A DNA stretch of 64,000 nt from an uncultured Thiotrichaceae bacterium (GTDB lineage: Bacteria > Pseudomonadota > Gammaproteobacteria > Thiotrichales > Thiotrichaceae). A program made the position numbers and the translations under genes. Of the stretch, positions 8,415-16,611 are shown piece after piece; position 1 is the stretch's first letter, and each line of letters opens with the position of its first letter. Under the pieces are notes generated by a model. The model had not been told where the DNA came from. It did not search any database and saw only the letters and a list, made by a program, of their open reading frames with translations. The stretch covers positions 62,001-126,000 of the forward strand of contig CALAMO010000027.1 in assembly GCA_937925855.1 (NCBI GenBank). Reading direction: 5' to 3'.

Positions 8415-9641
8415 CTAACCCTCCGGTGAATCATAGAGCAAATAAGCCGCCCGCTCATCACGCCAGTTCACCTCGTCCAACGCCGTTAGCGTTAACAAAT
8501 CGCCGGGATGTGCCGCACTATCATCCACCCACTCACGTAGCAGCGGCGAACCATTAATCACATCAATCGGCAGCTTACCCTGTTCATACTCATAGGGAAA
8601 ATCACGCCAAATTTCGTAATCCGACCGCAACATGCGTACGGCTTTAAACAGCAGCGCAATCAAATGCCAGGGACGAAAGGTCGCATGCTGATAGTGCGCA
8701 TGTTCGACATGAAGCTGTACCCCGGCACAGAGTTGACCAGCATGCTTCTGGAACGTCGGCTCGAACCAGCAGGCACGCAAACAACAACCCCGCAGCCAGT
8801 CCGGTGCCAGCGTGCGCATCGTTTTCAACAGCCCAGGCACATCCAAATCAGGCGCACCCCACAGCTCCAACGGGCGCGTCGTGCCCCGTCCTTCGGACAG
8901 GGTGGTACCTTCCAGCATCACCGTGCCAGAGAAGCAACGCGCCATCGCAATGGTCGGTGCATTAGGACTGGGATTCACCCAACTGCGCTGCGCCAGTGGC
9001 CAACCGTAACCGGGCGCCGCCTCCGGCTGCCAGCCCTGCATCACCACAACCTGCGGATCAATATTTAATCCCAGTTGCTGCTCAAAATAAAGCGCCATTT
9101 CCCCTAGGGTCAAACCATGTCGCATCGGCATAGCCGCCGCCCCAACAAAGCTCTCCCAGCCCGGACGCAGCGCCAGCCCTTCTACCGGTCTGCCTGCAGG
9201 ATTTGGTCGATCTAGGATCCAGATTTCCTTATCATATTGCGCCACCGCTTCCATCATGTAGCGCAGCGTAGTGATATAGGTATAAATCCGGCAGCCTACA
9301 TCCTGCAAATCCACCAACAGTACGTCAAAGCTCGCCATCATCGCAGGCGTTGGGCGACGCACCTCGCCATACAGACTGAACACGGGGATACCGTAAATCG
9401 GGTCAATATAGTCCTGCGACTCGATCATATTGTCCTGTTTATCGCCGCGCAGACCGTGCTGTGGCCCAAACGCTGCACTGAGCTGCAACTCTGGCAACGC
9501 CGCCAGAGCGTCCAGTGAGTGAGTCAAATCAGCCGTCACTGAAGCGGGATGCCCTAACAAGGCCACCCGCTTACCCACCAGCGGCTCACGCAGCTGCGGA
9601 CTATTGATTAAGCGATCAATACCCAATTCGATGGTTTGCAT
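8415..9641 (-). CDS. DUF1343 / NamZ-like exo-beta-N-acetylmuramidase (GH171 family)
   Basis: The 408-residue protein matches the DUF1343 family, whose characterised member NamZ of Bacillus subtilis removes terminal N-acetylmuramic acid from peptidoglycan fragments (GH171). Visible family motifs are VALLGHPASV near residue 26, FGPQHGLRGD around 80, the DVLLVDLQDVGCRIYTY motif around 130, and WILDRPNPAGRPVEG around 165, then VNPSPNAPT and the EGRGTTRPLELWGAP motif. There is no signal peptide or membrane segment, so in this organism it should be cytoplasmic, which suggests muropeptide recycling rather than secreted wall digestion. It lies upstream of mnmG on the same strand, separated by the mnmG promoter. 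Substrate is inferred from the family. Confidence 0.82.
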   Translation of the reverse strand: MQTIELGIDRLINSPQLREPLVGKRVALLGHPASVTADLTHSLDALAALPELQLSAAFGPQHGLRGDKQDNMIESQDYIDPIYGIPVFSLYGEVRRPTPAMMASFDVLLVDLQDVGCRIYTYITTLRYMMEAVAQYDKEIWILDRPNPAGRPVEGLALRPGWESFVGAAAMPMRHGLTLGEMALYFEQQLGLNIDPQVVVMQGWQPEAAPGYGWPLAQRSWVNPSPNAPTIAMARCFSGTVMLEGTTLSEGRGTTRPLELWGAPDLDVPGLLKTMRTLAPDWLRGCCLRACWFEPTFQKHAGQLCAGVQLHVEHAHYQHATFRPWHLIALLFKAVRMLRSDYEIWRDFPYEYEQGKLPIDVINGSPLLREWVDDSAAHPGDLLTLTALDEVNWRDERAAYLLYDSPEG

Positions 9642-9721
9642 GCAGACATTCCAGTGTATTTAGAGACCGCACAACATATGTGCTATTTTAGGCCCATCAA
9701 CATAGCATAGTAGTGAACAAT

Positions 9722-10342
9722 ATGTCCGCAACCAATAAAACACGCACCCTTTACCACGTTCACGACCCAATGTGCAGCTGGTGTTACGCCTTTCGCCCGG
9801 TCTGGCAGGCGGTGAGAACGCAGCTGCCGCAAGATGTCTCACTTCGCTATGTACTCGGTGGCTTAGCCCCTGATTCTGACGCCCCCATGCCGGCAGATAT
9901 GCAAGCCATGTTGAGCGGCACCTGGCAGCGCATTGAGCAGCAGGTACCAGGCACAACGTTTAATTTCGACTTTTGGAAGACTAATCAGCCCAGGCGCTCG
10001 ACTTATCCGGCCTGTCGCGCCGTATTAGCGGCGCGACAACAGAAGCCAGCGGCGGAGCATGACATCATTCGGGGCATCCAAAACGCTTATTATCAGCGCG
10101 CCATGAATCCTTCCGATGACAGCACATTGATTCAAGTAGCCGCTGAAACCGAGCTCGATGCGGAGCAGTTCGCTGCTGATTTACAATCATCGGCCACCCA
10201 CGAGGCCTTGCTAGAAGAAATACGCTTTGCCCGCAGCATTGGGGGCGACAGCTTCCCCTCGCTTATAATGCAGGAGGGCAAGCAGCTGCGTCTGATTATG
10301 CTGAGTTACACCGACAGCTCACATATCCTGAAGCAACTTTAA
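9722..10342 (+). CDS. DsbA-family thioredoxin-fold protein (CSWC motif)
   Basis: A cytoplasmic thioredoxin-fold protein of the DsbA/FrnE group. It starts with a short strand (TLYHVHDPM) leading to the CSWC active site at about residues 17-20 counted from the ATG at 9722, followed by the DsbA helical insert, and the cis-proline-type loop appears as GGDSFPSLIM near residue 177. The C-terminal half has ACRAVLAARQQ, typical of this family. There is no signal peptide. A GTG at 9713 would add three residues; neither start has a clear Shine-Dalgarno. It is divergent from the NamZ-like gene. Likely a disulfide oxidoreductase or glutathione-linked isomerase; substrate unknown. Confidence 0.8.
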   Translation: MSATNKTRTLYHVHDPMCSWCYAFRPVWQAVRTQLPQDVSLRYVLGGLAPDSDAPMPADMQAMLSGTWQRIEQQVPGTTFNFDFWKTNQPRRSTYPACRAVLAARQQKPAAEHDIIRGIQNAYYQRAMNPSDDSTLIQVAAETELDAEQFAADLQSSATHEALLEEIRFARSIGGDSFPSLIMQEGKQLRLIMLSYTDSSHILKQL

Positions 10343-10401
10343 ATCACGGCAGCAGTATTTGGACCGTTCGTCTCAGCATTAAGAATCAATCTAGCGTCCA
10401 T

Positions 10402-11052
10402 TTAGGATTCAGACTCACCGGCTTGCTTCTCCGCGTCGGCCTCGGCCTGACGCTTTTCTTCTTGCAGATGCAGAAAACGCTCACGTAGCCTGAGCGCCTC
10501 GGCCTGGACGCCTTGCTCCTCGGCCCTATTCTGGTCAATCGCATTGCGATAGGCCTCAGCGTTCTCTAAGTTAGTGTTGATAAACTGCTTCACCTGTTTT
10601 TTTATCGCATCTGTAGGGCTGGTCTCATACTGTTTACGCAAGCGCGCCATTTCACTGTCCAGCTTGTCACGCAGTAACTCCAAGAACTTCCGATTCTCAG
10701 CCAGCAAATGAATGCGATCAGCATAAAATTCATCAATTTGCTCGACATCTTCATAGCTGCTTAGCAGCTGAAAGTCTTTGCGAGCCTGTATGGCTTTTTC
10801 CGTTGCAATTTTGGCGTCTTTCTTGGACTGCGACTTTTCCTTGGCAATCTGCTCTTTAGATTTAGCGGGCTTTACCGTTTTTAAATTATTGCCCAAGGTA
10901 TCTAACTGAGTGTGTCCTTTCTGTACTCTAGCAGGCGGCAAGCTGTCTGAGTAATGCACTTTCCCATTGTCATCGACCCAACGGTAGAGACTGGCTGAAG
11001 CAGTAGTGTTCAGTAAGCACAGACCCAGAAACGCTATGACATAGTATTTCAT
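10402..11052 (-). CDS. secreted DUF4124-domain coiled-coil protein
   Basis: A 216-residue periplasmic protein. A signal peptide (YYVIAFLGLCLLNTTASA) is followed at once by a DUF4124 domain: LYRWVDDNGKVHYSD, the hallmark WxDxxGxxHYSD strand pair. The rest is highly charged and helical from about residue 60 to the end, probably a long coiled coil. DUF4124 proteins are common in gammaproteobacteria and their role is unknown. I take the ATG at 11052; the TTG two codons earlier is also in frame. A perfect 11-bp inverted repeat lies 37-65 bases upstream and may be its operator. The Deg-type protease gene precedes it on the same strand. Confidence 0.82.
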   Translation of the reverse strand: MKYYVIAFLGLCLLNTTASASLYRWVDDNGKVHYSDSLPPARVQKGHTQLDTLGNNLKTVKPAKSKEQIAKEKSQSKKDAKIATEKAIQARKDFQLLSSYEDVEQIDEFYADRIHLLAENRKFLELLRDKLDSEMARLRKQYETSPTDAIKKQVKQFINTNLENAEAYRNAIDQNRAEEQGVQAEALRLRERFLHLQEEKRQAEADAEKQAGESES

Positions 11053-11088
11053 TGGCAAAGGTATCCGTATAGATTTGGTAATAAATAT

Positions 11089-11117
11089 TATTATGATAAG
11101 TAAGATTTATCATAATA
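11089..11117. promoter_or_regulatory. AT-rich perfect inverted repeat, candidate operator
   Basis: TATTATGATAA (11089-11099) and TTATCATAATA (11107-11117) are perfect 11-bp inverted arms with a 7-base spacer. It lies between the protease stop and the DUF4124 gene start. A TTGACT hexamer sits on the minus strand just upstream of the palindrome (about 11119-11124), consistent with a promoter overlapping it. No T-tract follows at the right distance, so an operator is more likely than a terminator. Confidence 0.5.
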
Positions 11118-11172
11118 TAAGTCAATTCGCCAAAATAGACGCCTAACGGATGATTTAGCGAGGTGAACGCAC

Positions 11173-12678
11173 CTATTCTGCGGTAACTTCAGCCAACTGC
11201 GCCTCCTGGTGCAATTGCCTCAGGTCCTCAGACTCACCGGCCTCCATATTGTAACGCCTCAGTAACGCTTCATGCTCGGCTTGTGCAATTTGCCGATCAA
11301 TCGCCACCTGAAACCCCGCCTCATTCTCTAAAATGGTAAACGGTTCGCTGCCTTGCTGCACCAAATGGTAAAACGCTCTAAAATCATTATAAGTCGAACC
11401 GTTAATGGTTTTGACTCGCATCACCAAATCATGAAAGCCAACGTTGCTGCTGGAAGCCAACACTTTAGTGATAATGACATGTTCCTGCTGATCCTTGTGT
11501 TCTTGCCGATCATAGTCTTTCCGGCTCAGACAGTAGTCCGGTATCCGACTCGGCGTAAATACAAAGCCACCGTACACAAAGTAACGCGGCTTCTGGTCGT
11601 AGCTATAAAAGGTCTTTGCCGGCTTATCGAGCGGCACATCAACCGTCAGCGCCTCGCCTGCACGGATAATATCCAGCACCAACGTCTCACCCAGCTGATG
11701 CTGATTTACCTGATGCTCAAAATTGATGTACTTACCGGGCCGGAACATGACCGTGCCATTATTTTCAACGTTCAGTCCATCCACCGCCGTCACGATATCA
11801 CCGGTTTGCAACACCGATTCTGCGGGCGTGTTGGCACACACCCGCGTAATCATGACTCCGGTTTGCTGCTTGCTGAGCTTATATTTTTTGCGCAAGGCCG
11901 GATTGACTAGGCGCTCCGTAATCGCTGAAAATTCCGGGTAGCCATCGTAGCGACCATCAGCCACATCCGTCAGAAAGTGCTGCACCACCTGCGGCGGAAT
12001 CATATAGCCGATGTTTTCCTCTCCGTTACCCGCGACCTGCATCGCCACCCCGATCGCCTTCCCTCCGGCCATTGCCGGGCCACCACTATTGCCAGGATTA
12101 ATCGCCGCATCAATCTGTATGGCCTGAAAGGACAGCGCACTGTGCGCATATTCCAGGTACTCGATGCGCGACACAATCCCCTTGGTAACGCTCAGCGTAT
12201 TACCCCCGGTGGGGAAACCATACACGCTCACTTCTTTGCGCACACGGGGCAACTCACCCAGCGGAATATAAGCCCCACTACTAAAAAACGCCTCATCTTC
12301 CACCGTCAGCAAAGCAAGATCAACCTCATGCGAGACCGCAACACGCTTGGCCTCAAACCGATCGGGCTTTCCGTCGCGACGCACCTCAATAAACGTATGA
12401 TCGGCCACGACATGGGCATTGGTGAGAATATACTGCCCCTTAATCACGAAACCCGTGCCAATGCGCGATTCTGTATTCGAGTTCCACGGCGTATAGTTAC
12501 TATAGGTTTCAGCCGTGGCGTAAATCTTAACCACAGACTGCGCCACCGTGTCCATATCGTCCTCAACTGTGAGCTGCATGACCGTGACTTCTTCTGCCTG
12601 CGCAGCACTCAACCCACTTGCCAGCAGGGCGAGCCATAGCCAAAATACAACTCCCAATACGTTTTTTTTATACCTCAT
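11173..12678 (-). CDS. periplasmic trypsin-like serine protease, Deg9-like
   Basis: A 501-residue secreted serine protease. From the ATG at 12678 there is a clear signal peptide (GVVFWLWLALLASGLSAAQA), then a trypsin-fold domain with all three catalytic residues in context: His in LTNAHVVAD, Asp in SHEVDLALL and Ser in INPGNSGGPA. Two PDZ-like regions follow (around QTGVMITRVCANTPAES and a second around EHVIITKVLASS). This layout, with the long linker carrying a YFVYGGFVF segment, resembles the Deg9-type branch better than DegP/DegS, which lack that segment. GAGGG upstream supports the chosen start; the frame is open for 31 further codons upstream, giving a longer form without a sensible signal peptide. 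Probably periplasmic protein quality control. Confidence 0.85.
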   Translation of the reverse strand: MRYKKNVLGVVFWLWLALLASGLSAAQAEEVTVMQLTVEDDMDTVAQSVVKIYATAETYSNYTPWNSNTESRIGTGFVIKGQYILTNAHVVADHTFIEVRRDGKPDRFEAKRVAVSHEVDLALLTVEDEAFFSSGAYIPLGELPRVRKEVSVYGFPTGGNTLSVTKGIVSRIEYLEYAHSALSFQAIQIDAAINPGNSGGPAMAGGKAIGVAMQVAGNGEENIGYMIPPQVVQHFLTDVADGRYDGYPEFSAITERLVNPALRKKYKLSKQQTGVMITRVCANTPAESVLQTGDIVTAVDGLNVENNGTVMFRPGKYINFEHQVNQHQLGETLVLDIIRAGEALTVDVPLDKPAKTFYSYDQKPRYFVYGGFVFTPSRIPDYCLSRKDYDRQEHKDQQEHVIITKVLASSSNVGFHDLVMRVKTINGSTYNDFRAFYHLVQQGSEPFTILENEAGFQVAIDRQIAQAEHEALLRRYNMEAGESEDLRQLHQEAQLAEVTAE

Positions 12679-12818
12679 CTGGTGCGCCCTCTGCCGTTGC
12701 TCGCTGAAGTCAGAGTATGCCTGAAAAACAAGCGCAGCCAAAGCACAGCCTGTACAAATGCAGCGAAGCAACCGAGCGGCATATGGCGTTTTATTACGCT
12801 GCCTATATCATTGATCGT

Positions 12819-12841
12819 GACAGGGCCATTTTTAACCTGTC
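12819..12841. promoter_or_regulatory. short inverted repeat in the divergent protease/oxidoreductase promoter region
   Basis: GACAGG (12819-12824) and CCTGTC (12836-12841) are perfect 6-bp arms with an 11-base AT-rich spacer, located between two divergent genes. It could bind a regulator, but 6-bp arms are weak evidence. Confidence 0.25.
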
Positions 12842-12936
12842 CATGTTTAGGTAAAATCCGCCGAGAAAGACAAAACCAGCGGCGCATTGCACCAGCAATA
12901 CGGCTGACCCAACCCTCTTAGTCAAGGTAAAGTTAG

Positions 12937-15036
12937 ATGAGCATCGAGCCTGTCCACAGCACCACAAAACGTACGACCTGTTATGAATGCGACGCTAACT
13001 GCGCTTTCGATGTGACCATTAACGCAGCGGGTATTGCCACCCATGTCGAGGGCATGCCAGACTGCCCACGCGGCCAGATGCAGTTGGATCGACAGTATCA
13101 CCCCGACCGCCTGCTTTACCCCTTGAAACGCAGCGGCCCCAAAGGTTCTGGTGAATTTACGCGCATTAGTTGGGCCGAAGCCTTAGACACCATTAGCACT
13201 CGATTACAGCAGGCCAAGCAGCAGCATGGTGCACCTGCCGTAGGCTTTTTTGCTGGTTACACTAAGGAAGCTCGCCCCCAACTGCAACGTCTCGCACACG
13301 CCTTCGGCAGCCCCAATTTCCTCACCGAAGCAGGCTGCTGTTTTTCAGCCACCATGGTCGCCGAAAGTCTCACCTACGGCCATAAACTGAAAACCACCTC
13401 AACCGTTCAATCGCCCAAAACGGCCTGCGTCATGGTGTGGTCGACCAATGCAGTCGGTTCGATCCCACCGTTTGACACGCACCACCTGAATCAGCGCAAA
13501 AAAAATCGCAAGATGATTGTAGTTGATCCACGGCGCACGGAGACCGCAGAACTGGCGGATATACACCTGCAAATTCGCCCTGGCACCGACGGCGCGCTGG
13601 CGCTGGGCTTCCATCATCTGATTTTCAAAAACGGCTGGCAAGATCAGGCCTTCCTTGATGAGTGGGCCAGCGGCCTGGAAGCGTTTAAAGACTATGTGAC
13701 CAACTTCACGCCGGAGCGTGTTGCCCAGATCTGCGGTATTCAGGTAGCCGACCTAGAGGCGGCAGTGAAAATGTTTGCCACCACGCTGCCCGCCCAAATC
13801 GCGATGTCGCCAACCTCTACCGTGCAGCACAGCAATGGCTTTCAAAATCACCGTGCGATGATCTTATTATCCGCCGTGCTGGGCATGATCGATCGCGAAG
13901 GCGGCAACCGGTTTTTCAACAATAAGGTTTTGCCTAAACCGATTGAGCTGTTTGATGTTTGCGTCAACGAACTGCCACCGCGCATCGGTGACGAGGTCTT
14001 TCCCATCTGGACGAAGTATTGGCCCGCCGCACAAAGCATGCTGATGCCGGACTGTATTTTGGAGGGCAAACCACAGCCACTAAAAGCGCTGTTAGCCATG
14101 GGCATTAACACTGCAATGTGGCCGAACTCCAAACGTATGGAGCGAGCCTTAGGCGAACTAGAGTTTTTCGCGGTCTCTGATTTTTTTCATAATCCAGCTA
14201 CGCTACAGGCTGATATTGTCCTGCCAGCGGCAACCAATCTGGAACGCCCCGCGCTCATCGCTTATCCGGGCTGCGCCTATCAGGGCGAGGTCAAATACCG
14301 TCACCAGGCCTTACCGGCACGCGGCGAAGCCAAAGCAGATGCGGAGATATTTCTAGAGCTGGGGGTGAAAATGGGCATGGCCGAAACCTTCTGGCAGGGC
14401 GACCTCGACGCTTCCTGGGCCGAAATGGCAGAGGGTTTGCCAGATGAGGTGCGAGAAGAAGCGTATAATAATCCAGACGGCGTAGTTGTTTATAGCCCAG
14501 TGATCGATGAGCTGGTGGATGAAGGTTATCTGGATGCGGATCGCCAGTGGCGGTTGTACGGCTTCCGCACCGCGACGGGCAAAGTAGAATTTGACTCAAA
14601 GGAACTACGCGAGCAGGGTTACGCGGGTCTGCCACTGTATGAGGAACCCGCCGAAAGCCCGCTCTCCACGCCAGAGCTATTAACAGATTATCCGCTGGTA
14701 CTGACTTCAGGCGGACGCCAAAAGTACTTCACTCACTCACAACAGCGCAATGTTGCTGCAATGCTGGCCTACGACCCTAAACCACGTATCCAGCTACACC
14801 CTGAGGATGCTGCCAACCGGAGCATTAGTGAGGGTGATTCGGTCTGGGTCAGCTCACCGCGCGGCGCAGTTAAATTTGTGGCAGCGGTGACCGACATTAT
14901 GAAGCCGGGCGTGGTACATTGCTTCCACGGTTGGAATGAGGCGAATATTAACGAACTCACCGACCATACCACACTGGATCCCATTAGCGGCTTTCCAGCC
15001 TTTAAATCATTGCTGTGTGAAGTGAAAGCAGCCTAA
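12937..15036 (+). CDS. molybdopterin-dependent oxidoreductase (bis-MGD family, single subunit)
   Basis: A 699-residue member of the DMSO-reductase superfamily. Residues 15-43 form the N-terminal [4Fe-4S] site, Cys15-x2-Cys18-x3-Cys22-x20-Cys43, followed by the PDRLLYPLKR and RISWAEALD motifs. EAGCCFSAT at 132-140 is where the Mo ligand is expected, so Cys134 or Cys135 may bind molybdenum, as in the formate dehydrogenase/NapA type. VVDPRRTETAELADIHLQIRPG, quoted in part (VVDPRRTETA), is the typical nucleotide-binding region, and the C-terminal molydopterin-binding domain includes LTSGGRQ and HPEDAANRSISEGD. There is no Tat signal, and no iron-sulfur or membrane subunit gene nearby, so it appears to be a cytoplasmic single-subunit enzyme. 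Substrate cannot be told. A MetR-like regulator follows 47 bases later. Confidence 0.88.
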   Translation: MSIEPVHSTTKRTTCYECDANCAFDVTINAAGIATHVEGMPDCPRGQMQLDRQYHPDRLLYPLKRSGPKGSGEFTRISWAEALDTISTRLQQAKQQHGAPAVGFFAGYTKEARPQLQRLAHAFGSPNFLTEAGCCFSATMVAESLTYGHKLKTTSTVQSPKTACVMVWSTNAVGSIPPFDTHHLNQRKKNRKMIVVDPRRTETAELADIHLQIRPGTDGALALGFHHLIFKNGWQDQAFLDEWASGLEAFKDYVTNFTPERVAQICGIQVADLEAAVKMFATTLPAQIAMSPTSTVQHSNGFQNHRAMILLSAVLGMIDREGGNRFFNNKVLPKPIELFDVCVNELPPRIGDEVFPIWTKYWPAAQSMLMPDCILEGKPQPLKALLAMGINTAMWPNSKRMERALGELEFFAVSDFFHNPATLQADIVLPAATNLERPALIAYPGCAYQGEVKYRHQALPARGEAKADAEIFLELGVKMGMAETFWQGDLDASWAEMAEGLPDEVREEAYNNPDGVVVYSPVIDELVDEGYLDADRQWRLYGFRTATGKVEFDSKELREQGYAGLPLYEEPAESPLSTPELLTDYPLVLTSGGRQKYFTHSQQRNVAAMLAYDPKPRIQLHPEDAANRSISEGDSVWVSSPRGAVKFVAAVTDIMKPGVVHCFHGWNEANINELTDHTTLDPISGFPAFKSLLCEVKAA

Positions 15037-15082
15037 ACCGCCAGCGACGTGGGCACGCACAGCGCATGAAACCGACCTATTG

Positions 15083-16003
15083 ATGAATATCCAGCGCAAA
15101 CACCTCAACCTGATCTTAGCGCTGCAACACGCAGAAACGCTGGCTGACGTAGCGCAGCAGTTAAATCTAACGCCTTCCGCCCTATCCCATCAGCTGAGTG
15201 ATTTGGAAAAACGCATTGGCATGCCGGTGGTGAATCGCAAGGCGCGGCCCCTACGCTTAACTGCGGTGGGAGAACGTCTGCGCGATACGGCGCACAATAT
15301 TACGCCGCGCTTTGAACGCCTTGAGCAAGATTTAACTCGTATTGTGGGCGGCGACGGCGGGCGGCTTAATTTGGCGATTGAATGCCATTCCTGTTATTTA
15401 TGGCTGCTGCCGACGCTGGATCAGTTTCGCCGCCAGTGGCAGGGAGTCGAGCTGGATATTTCCAGCGGCTTTAGCTTTGATGGTCTGCGCGGACTGGCCG
15501 AAGGCGACCTTGATCTGGTAATTACCGCCGACCCGGAACCGCTCAACGGCATCAGCTATATCCCGCTGTTTCAGTATGAGGCCCAGCTGATTATGCCGCT
15601 AGAACACCCGCTCACCCAGGTTGAAGTGATTGAACCTGCGATGCTGCGTGATCAGACCCTTATCATCTATCCGGTACCACACCGCAAACTCGACATTTTC
15701 AGCTTGTTTCTTAATCCGGCCAACGTCGAACCGGCTCAGGTACGCCAGTGCGAGCTTACGGTTATGATGGTTGCCCTGGTCGCTAGTGGTCGCGGATTAT
15801 GTGTGCTGCCGAATTGGGCCGCAGACGAATATACGGATCGCAGTTATGTCACGGCCCGTTCACTGGGCAGCACCGGCGTTTATAATACGCTGCATGCAGC
15901 GGTGCGCGAAGAAAGCCTACAACAAGGCTTTCTCCAAGATTTTTTGTTTCTCGCCAAAGACCTGCCGTTTTCTACACTGAAAGGTATCGCCCGCCCGGCC
16001 TAG
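15083..16003 (+). CDS. metR: LysR-type regulator, MetR-like
   Basis: A 306-residue LysR-family transcription factor. The N-terminus has the winged helix-turn-helix (LADVAQQLNLTPSALSHQ, about residues 21-38, then LSDLEKRIGMPVVNR). The effector domain carries the segments I associate with MetR, the homocysteine-responsive regulator of methionine genes: LAIECHSCYLWLLPTL, LDLVITADPEP and TLIIYPVPHRKLDIF. It therefore looks like MetR, but no met gene lies next to it; instead it follows the molybdopterin oxidoreductase on the same strand, 46 bases on, possibly cotranscribed. I chose ATG at 15083; a TTG one codon earlier is also in frame. Assignment to MetR rather than another LysR is moderately sure. 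Confidence 0.75.
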   Translation: MNIQRKHLNLILALQHAETLADVAQQLNLTPSALSHQLSDLEKRIGMPVVNRKARPLRLTAVGERLRDTAHNITPRFERLEQDLTRIVGGDGGRLNLAIECHSCYLWLLPTLDQFRRQWQGVELDISSGFSFDGLRGLAEGDLDLVITADPEPLNGISYIPLFQYEAQLIMPLEHPLTQVEVIEPAMLRDQTLIIYPVPHRKLDIFSLFLNPANVEPAQVRQCELTVMMVALVASGRGLCVLPNWAADEYTDRSYVTARSLGSTGVYNTLHAAVREESLQQGFLQDFLFLAKDLPFSTLKGIARPA

Positions 16004-16062
16004 CCAAACCCGCAGCGGATGCGGCAAGCATGGCCAAATACACCCGCCAGCACAAGCGAGCT

Positions 16063-16437
16063 TTAAAATACCGCGTATAAAATAATTAACCCAATCAGCA
16101 CTCCCGCACCGCCTGCAATGGGCGCAAACGGACGATACTGATTAATCACGGTGCGGACTAAATGACTAAAGGTTTCCTGCTTGAGGCAGAGAAAGACCAA
16201 GCCAGATAGAACTGCCAGCCAGCCCAAAATAGTCAGCAGCGTCGGTAAATTAGAATGGCTCGCATAAACCAGTAACGCTATCCCAAGTAAAATGCGCCCA
16301 ATAGAAGCCAACACCTGCAAGCCGGTTTCATCCGCATACAGTTTTAACATACCCAGCACTGAGTCCGGCTTCCAGACCAGCATGACGCCCATAAAAACAA
16401 TTGCTAGCGCAATCAGCGTTAAAATAAATTCCATCAT
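16063..16437 (-). CDS. small hypothetical membrane protein, 4 predicted membrane helices
   Basis: 124 residues, almost entirely hydrophobic. Four membrane segments can be seen: residues 4-22 (ILTLIALAIVFMGVMLVW), 42-58 (ASIGRILLGIALLVYAS), 65-84 (PTLLTILGWLAVLSGLVFLC) and 106-123 (IAGGAGVLIGLIILYAV). I do not recognise the family. It is convergent with the MetR-like gene and divergent from curA. Two adjacent ATG codons start the frame; the first is used here. Confidence 0.6.
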   Translation of the reverse strand: MMEFILTLIALAIVFMGVMLVWKPDSVLGMLKLYADETGLQVLASIGRILLGIALLVYASHSNLPTLLTILGWLAVLSGLVFLCLKQETFSHLVRTVINQYRPFAPIAGGAGVLIGLIILYAVF

Positions 16438-16611
16438 TTAACTCTCAAAGTTAGTTAACAACATCATTAGAAGTGATTCTCTCTGATGGACTTTATCTTA
16501 ACATGACTGCCGTTTATTTTTCAGCGCTGAATTTGGTTTCTCCACAACTGGCATGGTGGTAGCATCATATAATGAATTAAAGCGAGCACACTATACTTTT
16601 GAGGTAGCATT

